In this document: piece after piece, positions 14,972 to 21,791 of the stretch
How the letters are laid out: each line of letters starts with the position of its first letter
Position numbering within the stretch: the first letter of the stretch is position 1
DNA from: an uncultured Anaerotignum sp.
GTDB taxonomy: Bacteria; Bacillota; Clostridia; Lachnospirales; Anaerotignaceae
Length of the DNA: 37,182 bases
Assembly: GCF_934277605.1 (NCBI RefSeq)
Contig: NZ_CAKQVD010000015.1
Span: 1-37,182, forward strand
Reading direction: 5' to 3'
The notes under the pieces: generated by a model
Seen by the model: the letters and a program-made list of their open reading frames with translations, nothing else
Told to the model about the DNA's origin: nothing
The model's database searches: none
Program-made: the position numbers and the translations under genes

Positions 14972-16897
14972 ATGAAATTTGAAGCTATGTTTCAGCCCAT
15001 TCAGATTGGTCCTATGACAGTTGCAAACCGTTTTGTGATGTCTCCCATGGGGAACAACTTTGCAAACACAGACGGCACAATGAGCGAACGCTCCGCATCC
15101 TATTACGGTGCAAGAGCAAAGGGCGGCTTTGGTCTGATTACCTTTGAGGCAACCGTTGTTTATAAGGAAGCAAAGGGCGGCCCGAGAAAGCCTTGCCTGT
15201 ATGATGACAGCACAATCAGCAGCTTCCAGGCGGCTATTGCGGCTTGTCATCAGGCGGGTGCGAAGGTTTCCATTCAACTGCAGCACGCAGGCCCCGAAGG
15301 CAACACAAAAATCACAGGCTATCCCTTGAAGGCAGCAAGCGCTATCCCTGCCTCCTGCGGCAGAGAAACACCCGAGGCAATCACAAGAGAGGAACTGTAT
15401 CGTTTGATTGAATGTTACGGCGATGCAGCACTGAGAGCGAAGAAAGCAGGTGCGGATGCGGTTGAAATCCACTGTGCACATGGGTATCTGGTTAGCACAT
15501 TTATCTCCGCAAGAACCAACAAGCGTGTGGACGAATTTGGCGGCTCCTTTGAAAACCGTATGCGTCTGCCGAAGCTGATTATCGAAAATATCCGCAAGAA
15601 AGCAGGCGATTCTCTGGCAATCCTTTGCCGTATCAACGCAACAGATGATGTGGAGGGCGGACAGACTGCACAGGATGCGGCAGCAGTTGCCTCCTATCTG
15701 GAGAAGGAATGTGGCGTGGATGGCCTGCACATTTCCAGATCCGTTCATCTGCGTGATGAATGTATGTGGGCGCCCAGCTTGATTCATGGCGGCTTCAGCG
15801 CAGATTATGTGACAGAAATCAAACGTGCGGTTTCCGTTCCCATTATCACAGTTGGCCGTTACACAGAGCCGCAGTATGCAGAGCTGATGATTGCAGAGGG
15901 CAGAGCAGACCTGGTTGCCTTCGGCAGACAGAGCATTGCAGACCCCGAAATGCCCAACAAGGCAAAGGAGGGCAGACTGGATTTGATGAACCCCTGTATC
16001 GGCTGTTTGCAGGGCTGTGTTCCCAATATGTTTAAGGGCGAACCCATTACCTGCCTGGTAAACCCTCTGGCCGGCAGAGAAGCAGACTTCAAGCCTGCCG
16101 AGACAAAGAAAACCGTTATGGTTATCGGCGGTGGCCCCGGCGGACTGTATGCGGCATTTACCGCAGCGCAGAGAGGCCATGCCGTAACACTGTATGAAAA
16201 AGGCGACATTCTCGGCGGCAATATGCGCTTGGCTGCATACCCTCCCGGGAAGGGCGATATTACAAATATGGTAAGAAGCTATATTGCAAAATGCGAAGAA
16301 TATGGCGTGAAAATGATTCTGAACACAGAAGTGACACCTGCACTGGTGGCAGAAGAAAAGCCCGATGCAGTGATTGTTGCAACAGGCTCTAACCCTCTGG
16401 TGCTGCCTATCCCCGGCATCAATGAGACAGGTGTTATCCATGCAGGCGATTTGCTGGACGGCAAGGCAACTGTGGGCAAAAGGGTTCTGGTTGTTGGCGG
16501 CGGCATGGTTGGCTGCGAGGTGGCAGACTTCTTGGGCGAGCTGGGCCATGAGGTAACCGTAATCGAATTGAGAGATCAGCTTGGCCCCGATGTGATTCCC
16601 GAACACCGTAAATTCTTAATGAAGGATTTTGATACTTATAAGGTACAGGGTGTGACCGGTGCGAAGGTTGCGCAGTTCTTTACAGACGGCGTATCCTACA
16701 CACTGGCAGACGGCACCGAAGGCAGACTGGAAGGCTTCGACAACGTGGTTTTGGCAATGGGCTATCGCAACAACGATACCATCAGCGAGGAAATCAAGAA
16801 AATCGTTGCGGAGACCTATGTCATCGGTGACGCAGTGAAGGCAAGAAAGGCACTGGATGCAACCGCAGAAGGCCTGAATGCAGCACTGGAAATTTAA
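14972..16897 (+). CDS. NADH:flavin oxidoreductase / enoate reductase-like (FMN, [4Fe-4S], FAD)
   Basis: A 641-residue reductase with the 2,4-dienoyl-CoA reductase / enoate reductase architecture. The N-terminal old-yellow-enzyme barrel includes EIHCAHGYL at 165-173 and NKRVDEFGGSFENR at 183-196. A [4Fe-4S] motif follows with C342, C345, C349 and C361 (C-x2-C-x3-C-x11-C). Then come an FAD Rossmann motif (GGGPGG at 386-391) and an NAD-binding segment (LVVGGGMVG). Such enzymes pass electrons from NAD(P)H through FAD, cluster and FMN to an activated C=C bond. In this operon the double bond of 3-dehydroshikimate or a dehydrated derivative is the likely target, by inference. I chose the ATG at 14972, preceded by GGAGGAG; the frame from 14930 starts upstream of that site. 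Confidence 0.9.
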   Translation: MKFEAMFQPIQIGPMTVANRFVMSPMGNNFANTDGTMSERSASYYGARAKGGFGLITFEATVVYKEAKGGPRKPCLYDDSTISSFQAAIAACHQAGAKVSIQLQHAGPEGNTKITGYPLKAASAIPASCGRETPEAITREELYRLIECYGDAALRAKKAGADAVEIHCAHGYLVSTFISARTNKRVDEFGGSFENRMRLPKLIIENIRKKAGDSLAILCRINATDDVEGGQTAQDAAAVASYLEKECGVDGLHISRSVHLRDECMWAPSLIHGGFSADYVTEIKRAVSVPIITVGRYTEPQYAELMIAEGRADLVAFGRQSIADPEMPNKAKEGRLDLMNPCIGCLQGCVPNMFKGEPITCLVNPLAGREADFKPAETKKTVMVIGGGPGGLYAAFTAAQRGHAVTLYEKGDILGGNMRLAAYPPGKGDITNMVRSYIAKCEEYGVKMILNTEVTPALVAEEKPDAVIVATGSNPLVLPIPGINETGVIHAGDLLDGKATVGKRVLVVGGGMVGCEVADFLGELGHEVTVIELRDQLGPDVIPEHRKFLMKDFDTYKVQGVTGAKVAQFFTDGVSYTLADGTEGRLEGFDNVVLAMGYRNNDTISEEIKKIVAETYVIGDAVKARKALDATAEGLNAALEI

Positions 16898-16927
16898 CAA
16901 AAGAAAAAAGTAAGGAGGAAAAATACA

Positions 16928-17800
16928 ATGGAAAAAAGAATCACAGGCAGAACAGGCATGTTTTGTTTGATCGGTACTCCCGTAGGGCATAGCGGTTCCC
17001 CTGCTATGTATAATTACAGCTTTGCACAGACAGGTCTGGACAATGCGTATCTGGCATACGATGTGCCTCTGGAAAAAACAGAGGAGGCTGTCAATGCACT
17101 GAAGGTGCTGGGCTGCAAGGGCTTCAACGTAACCATGCCCTGCAAAACAAGGGTTGCGGAGCTGGTGGATGAGCTTTCCGACGCGGCAAAGCTGATTGGT
17201 GCCTGCAACACCGTTGTGGTAAAGGATGGCAAGCTTTACGGCAACAACACAGACGGCATGGGCTTTGTCAGAAACCTGAAGGAAAACGGCGTTGATGTGA
17301 AGGGCAAGAAAATCACAGTGATGGGTGCCGGCGGTGCGGCAACAGCAATTCAGGTGCAGTGTGCATTGGACGGCGCAAAGAAGCTTTCCATCTTCAACAG
17401 AAAAGATGAATTTTACGCAAACGGCGAAAAAACAGTGAAGAAAATTCAGCAGATGGTTCCCGATTGCGAGGTCAGCATTCAGCCCTTGGAGGAAACAGAG
17501 GCACTGTATGCGGCAATCAAGGAAAGCGATATTCTGGTGAATGCAACAAAGGTTGGCATGAAGCCCTTGGATGAGCAGTCCTTGGTTGAGGATGTATCCG
17601 TATTCCATCCCGATTTGGTAGTTGCAGATGCGGTTTATAATCCCAAGGAAACAAAATTTGTGCAGTCCGCAAAGGCGGCAGGCTGTAAGGTGGCTGTCGG
17701 CGGCACAGGTATGCTGATGTGGCAAGGCGCTGCGGCGTTCCACCTGTTTACAGGCAAGGACATGCCCACCAAGGAAGTATACGAGCTGTTCTTCAAATAA
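16928..17800 (+). CDS. Shikimate/quinate dehydrogenase, YdiB-like (second copy)
   Basis: A 290-residue AroE-superfamily enzyme closing the cluster. It has HSGSPAMYN at 21-29, K73 (NVTMPCK), N94, a complete NTDG with D109, and the cofactor loop GAGGAATA at 133-140 followed by FNRKDEFY at 156-163, very like E. coli YdiB (NAD-linked quinate/shikimate dehydrogenase). It differs clearly from the first copy at 10762, so this is not a recent duplication, and the pair may divide quinate and shikimate, or oxidation and reduction, between them. The start has a near-perfect AAGGAGGAAAAAT site 30 nt after the reductase. A biosynthetic role is possible but the NAD-type loop argues for catabolism. Confidence 0.88.
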   Translation: MEKRITGRTGMFCLIGTPVGHSGSPAMYNYSFAQTGLDNAYLAYDVPLEKTEEAVNALKVLGCKGFNVTMPCKTRVAELVDELSDAAKLIGACNTVVVKDGKLYGNNTDGMGFVRNLKENGVDVKGKKITVMGAGGAATAIQVQCALDGAKKLSIFNRKDEFYANGEKTVKKIQQMVPDCEVSIQPLEETEALYAAIKESDILVNATKVGMKPLDEQSLVEDVSVFHPDLVVADAVYNPKETKFVQSAKAAGCKVAVGGTGMLMWQGAAAFHLFTGKDMPTKEVYELFFK

Positions 17801-17910
17801 GGAACGGGAAACGAAAAATACCTTCTCCATTCAAATTTAAAATGAAACAAATAACCTCAAAATAAAAATGCTTGTGTTAAAAATAAAAGAAAACTATTCT
17901 AAAATTCCTA

Positions 17911-17930
17911 AACTCATATAAACTCATATA
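17911..17930 (+). repeat. Perfect 10-bp tandem duplication
   Basis: AACTCATATA occurs twice head to tail just before the terminator hairpin. It looks like a small slippage duplication. The rest of 17801-18017 is AT-rich with no gene that I can support. Confidence 0.6.
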
Positions 17931-17963
17931 AAAGAGCGGTTACCATGCGGTAGCCGCTTTTTA
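17931..17963 (+). terminator. Intrinsic terminator of the shikimate/quinate cluster
   Basis: Arms 17935-17944 and 17949-17958 pair over 10 bp (one G-U) with a 4-nt loop, extended by A/T pairs and followed by T5. Confidence 0.8.
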
Positions 17964-18017
17964 TGTGGGGCGTTCAGTGATTTTGAATGAACAAAAATGC
18001 AGGGAATGAAAACTTTA

Positions 18018-18035
18018 TGTTAAGAAGTCTTAACA
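18018..18035 (+). promoter_or_regulatory. 18-bp palindrome upstream of the DUF1538 promoter
   Basis: TGTTAAGA at 18018-18025 and TCTTAACA at 18028-18035 are perfect inverted arms around AG. It ends 4 bp before the -35 hexamer, so it could bind an activator or repressor. No regulator gene is adjacent. Confidence 0.5.
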
Positions 18036-18039
18036 CGGA

Positions 18040-18069
18040 TTGACACGGGAAAGCCGAAAATGATAAAAT
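18040..18069 (+). promoter_or_regulatory. Sigma-A promoter for the DUF1538/P-II operon
   Basis: A perfect TTGACA at 18040-18045 and TAAAAT at 18064-18069 with 18 nt between them. Confidence 0.7.
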
Positions 18070-18116
18070 TGGAAGTAATATAGTAGGAAATTTGGGTGTT
18101 TCCTGAAAAATCAGAG

Positions 18117-18123
18117 AGGAGGG
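18117..18123 (+). promoter_or_regulatory. Ribosome binding site pointing to a CTG start for the DUF1538 gene
   Basis: AGGAGGG at 18117-18123 is the only strong site in the leader. The in-frame codon at the right distance (6 nt) is CTG at 18130. The next possible starts are TTG at 18148 and ATG at 18163, which are too far away. Initiation at CTG would add six residues. Confidence 0.5.
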
Positions 18124-18147
18124 ATTTTTCTGTTAGAAAATATCCGT

Positions 18148-19650
18148 TTGAAAGAAAAAATTATGGAATCCTTGGCATCCGTACTGCCCTTGACGGCAAT
18201 CGTGCTTTTTTTGAGCATTACGCTTTTGCCGTTATCCTCGGGGGCTTTGGTGCTGTTTTTGTTTGGGGCAGGCCTGCTGATTATCGGCATGGGCTTTTTT
18301 ACCATGGGCGCAGATATGTCCATGATGCCGATGGGCGAGGGCATTGGTATGGAAATGAGCCGTGCGAAAAACGTCATTATGCCGCTTGCGGTCTGTCTGA
18401 TTTTGGGTATGCTGATTACGGTGGCGGAGCCGGATTTGCAGGTTTTGGCACAGCAGGTGCCTGCCATTCCGAATAAGATTTTGATTTTCTCTGTTGCGGC
18501 AGGGGTTGGCTTATTTTTGATGATTGCGCAGGTTCGTATTTTCTTCCACATCCCTTTGGCAAAAATGCTTTGGGTATTTTATCCCATTGTTTTCATTTTG
18601 GCATATTTGGCACCGGATTCCTTTATTCCGGTTTCCTTTGACAGCGGCGGTGTGACAACGGGGCCTGTGACGGTGCCGTTTATCATGGCAATGGGGATTG
18701 GCTTGGCAACCCTGCGAAGCGACAAAAAATCCAGAGAGGACAGCTTCGGTTTGATTGCACTTTGCTCCATCGGGCCGATTTTGGCAGTGCTTTTGCTGGG
18801 GATTTTTTATGAACCCGAGCAGGCGTTATATTCCGCAACACAGGTGCCTGAGGTGCAAACGACAAGGGCGGCGGCAATGCTGTTTGCACACGCCCTTCCC
18901 GAATATTTCAAAGAGGTGGCAGTGGCATTGATTCCCATTGCGGCGGCATTTGTGCTGTTTCAGCTTTTATTCCGCAGATACAAAAGGCATCAGCTTTTGC
19001 GTGTGGGCTTTGGCTTTTTATTTACATATATCGGCTTGGCAATGTTCCTTTGCGGCGTAAATATCGGCTTTATGCCTGTTGGGCAGATTATCGGTGCGGG
19101 GATTGCATCGGGCAGATTTACATGGCTGCTGATTCCCATTGGTATGCTGATTGGGTATTTTATTGTTGCGGCAGAGCCTGCGGTTCACGTTTTAACGAAG
19201 CAGGTGGAGGAAATTTCCAACGGCTTTGTGACGGCAAAAATGATGCAGACGGCACTTTCCGTCGGGGTTTGTATTTCCGTTGGGATTGCCATGCTGCGTA
19301 TTTTGACGGGGGTTTCGATTTTGTGGTTTTTGATTCCCGGCTATGTGTTTGCGCTGATTTTGACACGCTTTGTTTCCCCGATTTTCACGGGGATTGCATA
19401 CGACAGCGGCGGCGTTGCCTCCGGCCCGATGACAGCAACCTTTTTGCTGCCCTTTGCAATGGGCGCCTGTGAGGCAATGGGTGGCAATGTGATGACGGAT
19501 GCGTTTGGCATTGTTGCCATGGTTGCCATGACACCCTTGATTACCATTCAGATGATGGGCTTCCTCACACAGCTGAAGGAAAAGGCAAAGCAGCGTTATA
19601 TTGCGGTGCAGCTGCATCAGCTTGAGGACGATATTTTGTATTTTGACTGA
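18148..19650 (+). CDS. DUF1538 family integral membrane protein
   Basis: A protein of about 500 residues, strongly hydrophobic, made of two homologous halves. Each half carries a similar motif, SFDSGGVTTGPVTVPF in the first and AYDSGGVASGPMTATF in the second, suggesting an inverted- or direct-repeat transporter. This is the DUF1538 pattern, whose substrate is not established to my knowledge. The minimal start given is TTG at 18148, but the ribosome binding site at 18117-18123 fits CTG at 18130 better. The next gene, 14 nt downstream, encodes a tandem P-II-like protein, so transport is probably controlled by a P-II-type sensor, as with AmtB-GlnK. Confidence 0.85.
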   Translation: MKEKIMESLASVLPLTAIVLFLSITLLPLSSGALVLFLFGAGLLIIGMGFFTMGADMSMMPMGEGIGMEMSRAKNVIMPLAVCLILGMLITVAEPDLQVLAQQVPAIPNKILIFSVAAGVGLFLMIAQVRIFFHIPLAKMLWVFYPIVFILAYLAPDSFIPVSFDSGGVTTGPVTVPFIMAMGIGLATLRSDKKSREDSFGLIALCSIGPILAVLLLGIFYEPEQALYSATQVPEVQTTRAAAMLFAHALPEYFKEVAVALIPIAAAFVLFQLLFRRYKRHQLLRVGFGFLFTYIGLAMFLCGVNIGFMPVGQIIGAGIASGRFTWLLIPIGMLIGYFIVAAEPAVHVLTKQVEEISNGFVTAKMMQTALSVGVCISVGIAMLRILTGVSILWFLIPGYVFALILTRFVSPIFTGIAYDSGGVASGPMTATFLLPFAMGACEAMGGNVMTDAFGIVAMVAMTPLITIQMMGFLTQLKEKAKQRYIAVQLHQLEDDILYFD

Positions 19651-19664
19651 GAAGGGGTGAAGGA

Positions 19665-20348
19665 ATGAAGGAATTTAAGATAGAGCCGATGAAGCTTATT
19701 GTTTCCATTGTGGAGCGCGGGCAGGGCAGAAATATGATTGAGGTGTTCAACGGACAAAAGCTGACACACCATTTTCAGTGTGCGGGAAAGGGGACGGCGA
19801 CCTCCGAAATCAGAGATTTGCTTGGCCTGGACGGCGTGGAGAAGGATGTTGTGTTTACGGTTGGCAAGGGCACGATGGTCAACCAGGTGATGCGGGATTT
19901 AAACCATGAGCTGCGTGGTGCGGCACGCTCCCGTGGGATTGTGTTTGATATGAAATTGACTGCCATGGCGCACGTTACGGCTTTGGCGATACAGATGAAT
20001 GTGCAGCATGAAGTGGGGAGGGAGAACAGAATGACAGAGGAAGGCATGGAAAACAGCATGATTCTGGTGACAGTGAATCAAGGCTTTACGGAGGAGGTTA
20101 TGGAAACGGCAAGAAAGGCAGGCGCAAGGGGCGGAACGATTATCCACGCCCGTTGGGCAGGTAGCGAAAGCACCGAGGAATTTTACGGCATTACGGTGCA
20201 GCAGGAGAAGGAAATCATTGCGATTGTTTCTTCTGCGGAAAAGCGAAAGGCAATCATGGAGGCCATCAATAGCTGCCACGGCATGAAAACCGAGGCACAC
20301 GGAACGGTCTGCTCTCTTGCGATTGAGGATTTGGTGCGTTTGGGCTGA
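19665..20348 (+). CDS. P-II-like protein with two tandem domains, DUF1538 partner
   Basis: A 227-residue protein in which two P-II-like ferredoxin-fold domains follow each other, roughly 8-110 and 128-227. Each begins with a hydrophobic strand (MKLIVSIVERGQG and SMILVTVNQGFTEEVMETA) and carries a glycine-rich turn (GKGTATSEIRDLLGL and GARGGTIIHARWAGSE). Canonical P-II proteins are single-domain trimers of about 112 residues that bind ATP, ADP and 2-oxoglutarate and plug transporters. A fused pair next to a membrane protein suggests regulation of that transporter. The ATG follows GAAGGGGTGAAGG, 14 nt after the DUF1538 stop. I see no T-loop uridylylation tyrosine I would trust. Confidence 0.75.
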   Translation: MKEFKIEPMKLIVSIVERGQGRNMIEVFNGQKLTHHFQCAGKGTATSEIRDLLGLDGVEKDVVFTVGKGTMVNQVMRDLNHELRGAARSRGIVFDMKLTAMAHVTALAIQMNVQHEVGRENRMTEEGMENSMILVTVNQGFTEEVMETARKAGARGGTIIHARWAGSESTEEFYGITVQQEKEIIAIVSSAEKRKAIMEAINSCHGMKTEAHGTVCSLAIEDLVRLG

Positions 20349-20448
20349 GAAATTGACAAAAGGCGAGAAACGAATTATCATAAAAAAGCAGAGAGCGTAT
20401 GATTTTTCTGCATACGAGTGTGTATGCGGGGAAAGATGAAAACGAGGA

Positions 20449-20475
20449 GAAAGCGGCAAAAGCCGCTTTTCTTTT
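20449..20475 (+). terminator. Intrinsic terminator just upstream of corA
   Basis: Arms 20449-20457 and 20462-20470 pair (AAGCGGC against GCCGCTT) around an AAAA loop, followed by TCTTTT. It ends the DUF1538/P-II operon only 20 nt before the corA ATG. Confidence 0.8.
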
Positions 20476-20494
20476 ACGGAAATGGGGGATTGCA

Positions 20495-21406
20495 ATGTAT
20501 TACAGCATAAAAGGCGGCACATGGCAGAAGAAAGCGGAGCCGACGGGGCAGGAGGAAGGTTTGCTCGGCATTTTCCCCTATGAAAAAATGCTTGCCTGCG
20601 GCAAAAAATGGGGGATTTCTGCGGAAATTTTGGAGGAGGCAAGGCGGTTTAGCTATGCGAGATATGATTCCTTTGAAAATTTTGACTGTGTGAGTCTGGA
20701 AATGCCGGATTTTGAGAATATCCTTTTGAGCCGAGGAAGTGTGATTTTGTATCTGGAGAAGGGGAAGGCGTTTTTCTTTACCTCGAAGGAGGAGATTGTG
20801 ACTGCCCTTTTGGAAGAATGTATGGCGGGCTTGGGGGAGCGGGTTACGCTCAACCGTGTGATTTATTCGTTTTTTGAATTGCAGACCAAGAAGGACGATA
20901 TTGTATTTGACGGCATTGAGAAGGAAATTATGAGCTTGGAGCAGGCATTGATTGCGACAGGAAAGCGGGACTGTGTTTCGGAAATCATCAGCCTGCGCAA
21001 ACGCTTGATGGTTTTGAAGAAATATTATGAGCAGTTTTTGAATGTGCTGGATATTCTGGTGGAGAACGAGAACGGGATTTTTGACGGGAAAACACTGCGC
21101 TCCTTTAAAATGCTTTACAGAAGAACGGAGCGGCGGTTCCAAAATGTGCTGAATCTGCGGGAGGCTGTGACGCAGGTGCGGGAAAGCTATGAGGCGGAGG
21201 TGGACATCAGCTTGAACACGACCATGAAGATTTTTACGGTTGTGACAACGATTTTTCTGCCGCTGACGTTAATCGTAGGGTGGTACGGCATGAACTTTGA
21301 AATGCCGGAATATGCGTGGCGATACGGATATTTTTTCGTATGCCTGCTTTCTGTTGCCTGCATTGCGGGCATTATTATCTTTTTCAAGCGCAAGAAATGG
21401 TTCTGA
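20495..21406 (+). CDS. corA: CorA family magnesium/divalent cation channel
   Basis: A 303-residue CorA-type channel. A long cytoplasmic alpha/beta and helical domain (residues 1-240) leads into two C-terminal membrane helices, TTIFLPLTLIVGW and FFVCLLSVACIAGIIIFF. The diagnostic YGMNF, the ion selectivity motif, lies between them and the protein ends in a basic KRKKWF tail. CorA pentamers admit Mg2+ down its gradient. I chose the ATG at 20495 with GGGGGA upstream, because the longer frame from 20399 translates through the terminator hairpin. No own promoter is obvious between the hairpin and the start, so expression may depend on readthrough. Confidence 0.92.
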   Translation: MYYSIKGGTWQKKAEPTGQEEGLLGIFPYEKMLACGKKWGISAEILEEARRFSYARYDSFENFDCVSLEMPDFENILLSRGSVILYLEKGKAFFFTSKEEIVTALLEECMAGLGERVTLNRVIYSFFELQTKKDDIVFDGIEKEIMSLEQALIATGKRDCVSEIISLRKRLMVLKKYYEQFLNVLDILVENENGIFDGKTLRSFKMLYRRTERRFQNVLNLREAVTQVRESYEAEVDISLNTTMKIFTVVTTIFLPLTLIVGWYGMNFEMPEYAWRYGYFFVCLLSVACIAGIIIFFKRKKWF

Positions 21407-21451
21407 TGTACACAGAAAACGGACATTTGTAAATAAATTTGCGAAAAACTG

Positions 21452-21479
21452 TTGACAGAATCATTCTGCATGCTATAAT
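21452..21479 (+). promoter_or_regulatory. Consensus sigma-A promoter of the thrS T-box transcript
   Basis: Perfect TTGACA at 21452-21457 and perfect TATAAT at 21474-21479 with 16 nt between them. An inverted repeat, GAATCAT at 21458-21464 and ATGATTC at 21478-21484, spans the spacer and -10. Confidence 0.9.
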
Positions 21480-21484
21480 GATTC

Positions 21485-21741
21485 TTGTGGAAGACACAAG
21501 ATATGGTAAATGCGTTGATGAGGACAGTAGTCCTTTCCGAATGCCACAGAGATGCGTTTCGCTGGGAGCATCCTGCTTTGGAAAGAGAACGAAAACCACC
21601 TCTGAGCGGCTTTAATACAGCCCGGTGACTCCGTTATCGTCAAAAAATGAGTGGTTTAATCAGAACAATTAGGGTGGAACCGCGGGGGTAGTTGCTCTCG
21701 TCCCTTTTCGTAGAGGAAAGTGGATGATGGGCTTTTTCTTT
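21485..21741 (+). promoter_or_regulatory. T-box riboswitch controlling thrS
   Basis: A tRNA-sensing leader. The T-box sequence AGGGTGGAACCGCG is at 21671-21684. A terminator hairpin follows with arms 21698-21709 and 21715-21727 (one bulge, with G-U pairs) and a T-rich tract at 21733-21741. Stem I occupies about 21490-21610. Two ACC triplets at 21595-21600, in the expected 3' side of the specifier loop, both read threonine, agreeing with the downstream gene. Uncharged tRNA-Thr should pair with the T-box bulge and stabilise the antiterminator. Confidence 0.92.
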
Positions 21742-21791
21742 TGCCCGAAATTCGCTTTCAGGAAAAAATGTTCTAAAAAGGAGAGATTAGA

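Noticed and set aside
14843..16606. 587-residue leftward ORF opposite the flavin reductase gene
   Set aside because: It is the antisense of a well-supported enzyme with Fe-S and FAD motifs. Its translation is rich in Cys, His and Asn with no recognisable domain.
16616..17830. 404-residue leftward ORF across the second dehydrogenase
   Set aside because: Covers parts of two real rightward genes and has no family features.
18096..18476. 126-residue rightward ORF overlapping the start of the DUF1538 gene
   Set aside because: It begins before the strong ribosome binding site, shares the region in another frame and has no domain; the DUF1538 frame is clearly the gene.
20399..20494. N-terminal extension of corA
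   Set aside because: It would translate through an intrinsic terminator; the ATG at 20495 has its own binding site and matches CorA length.
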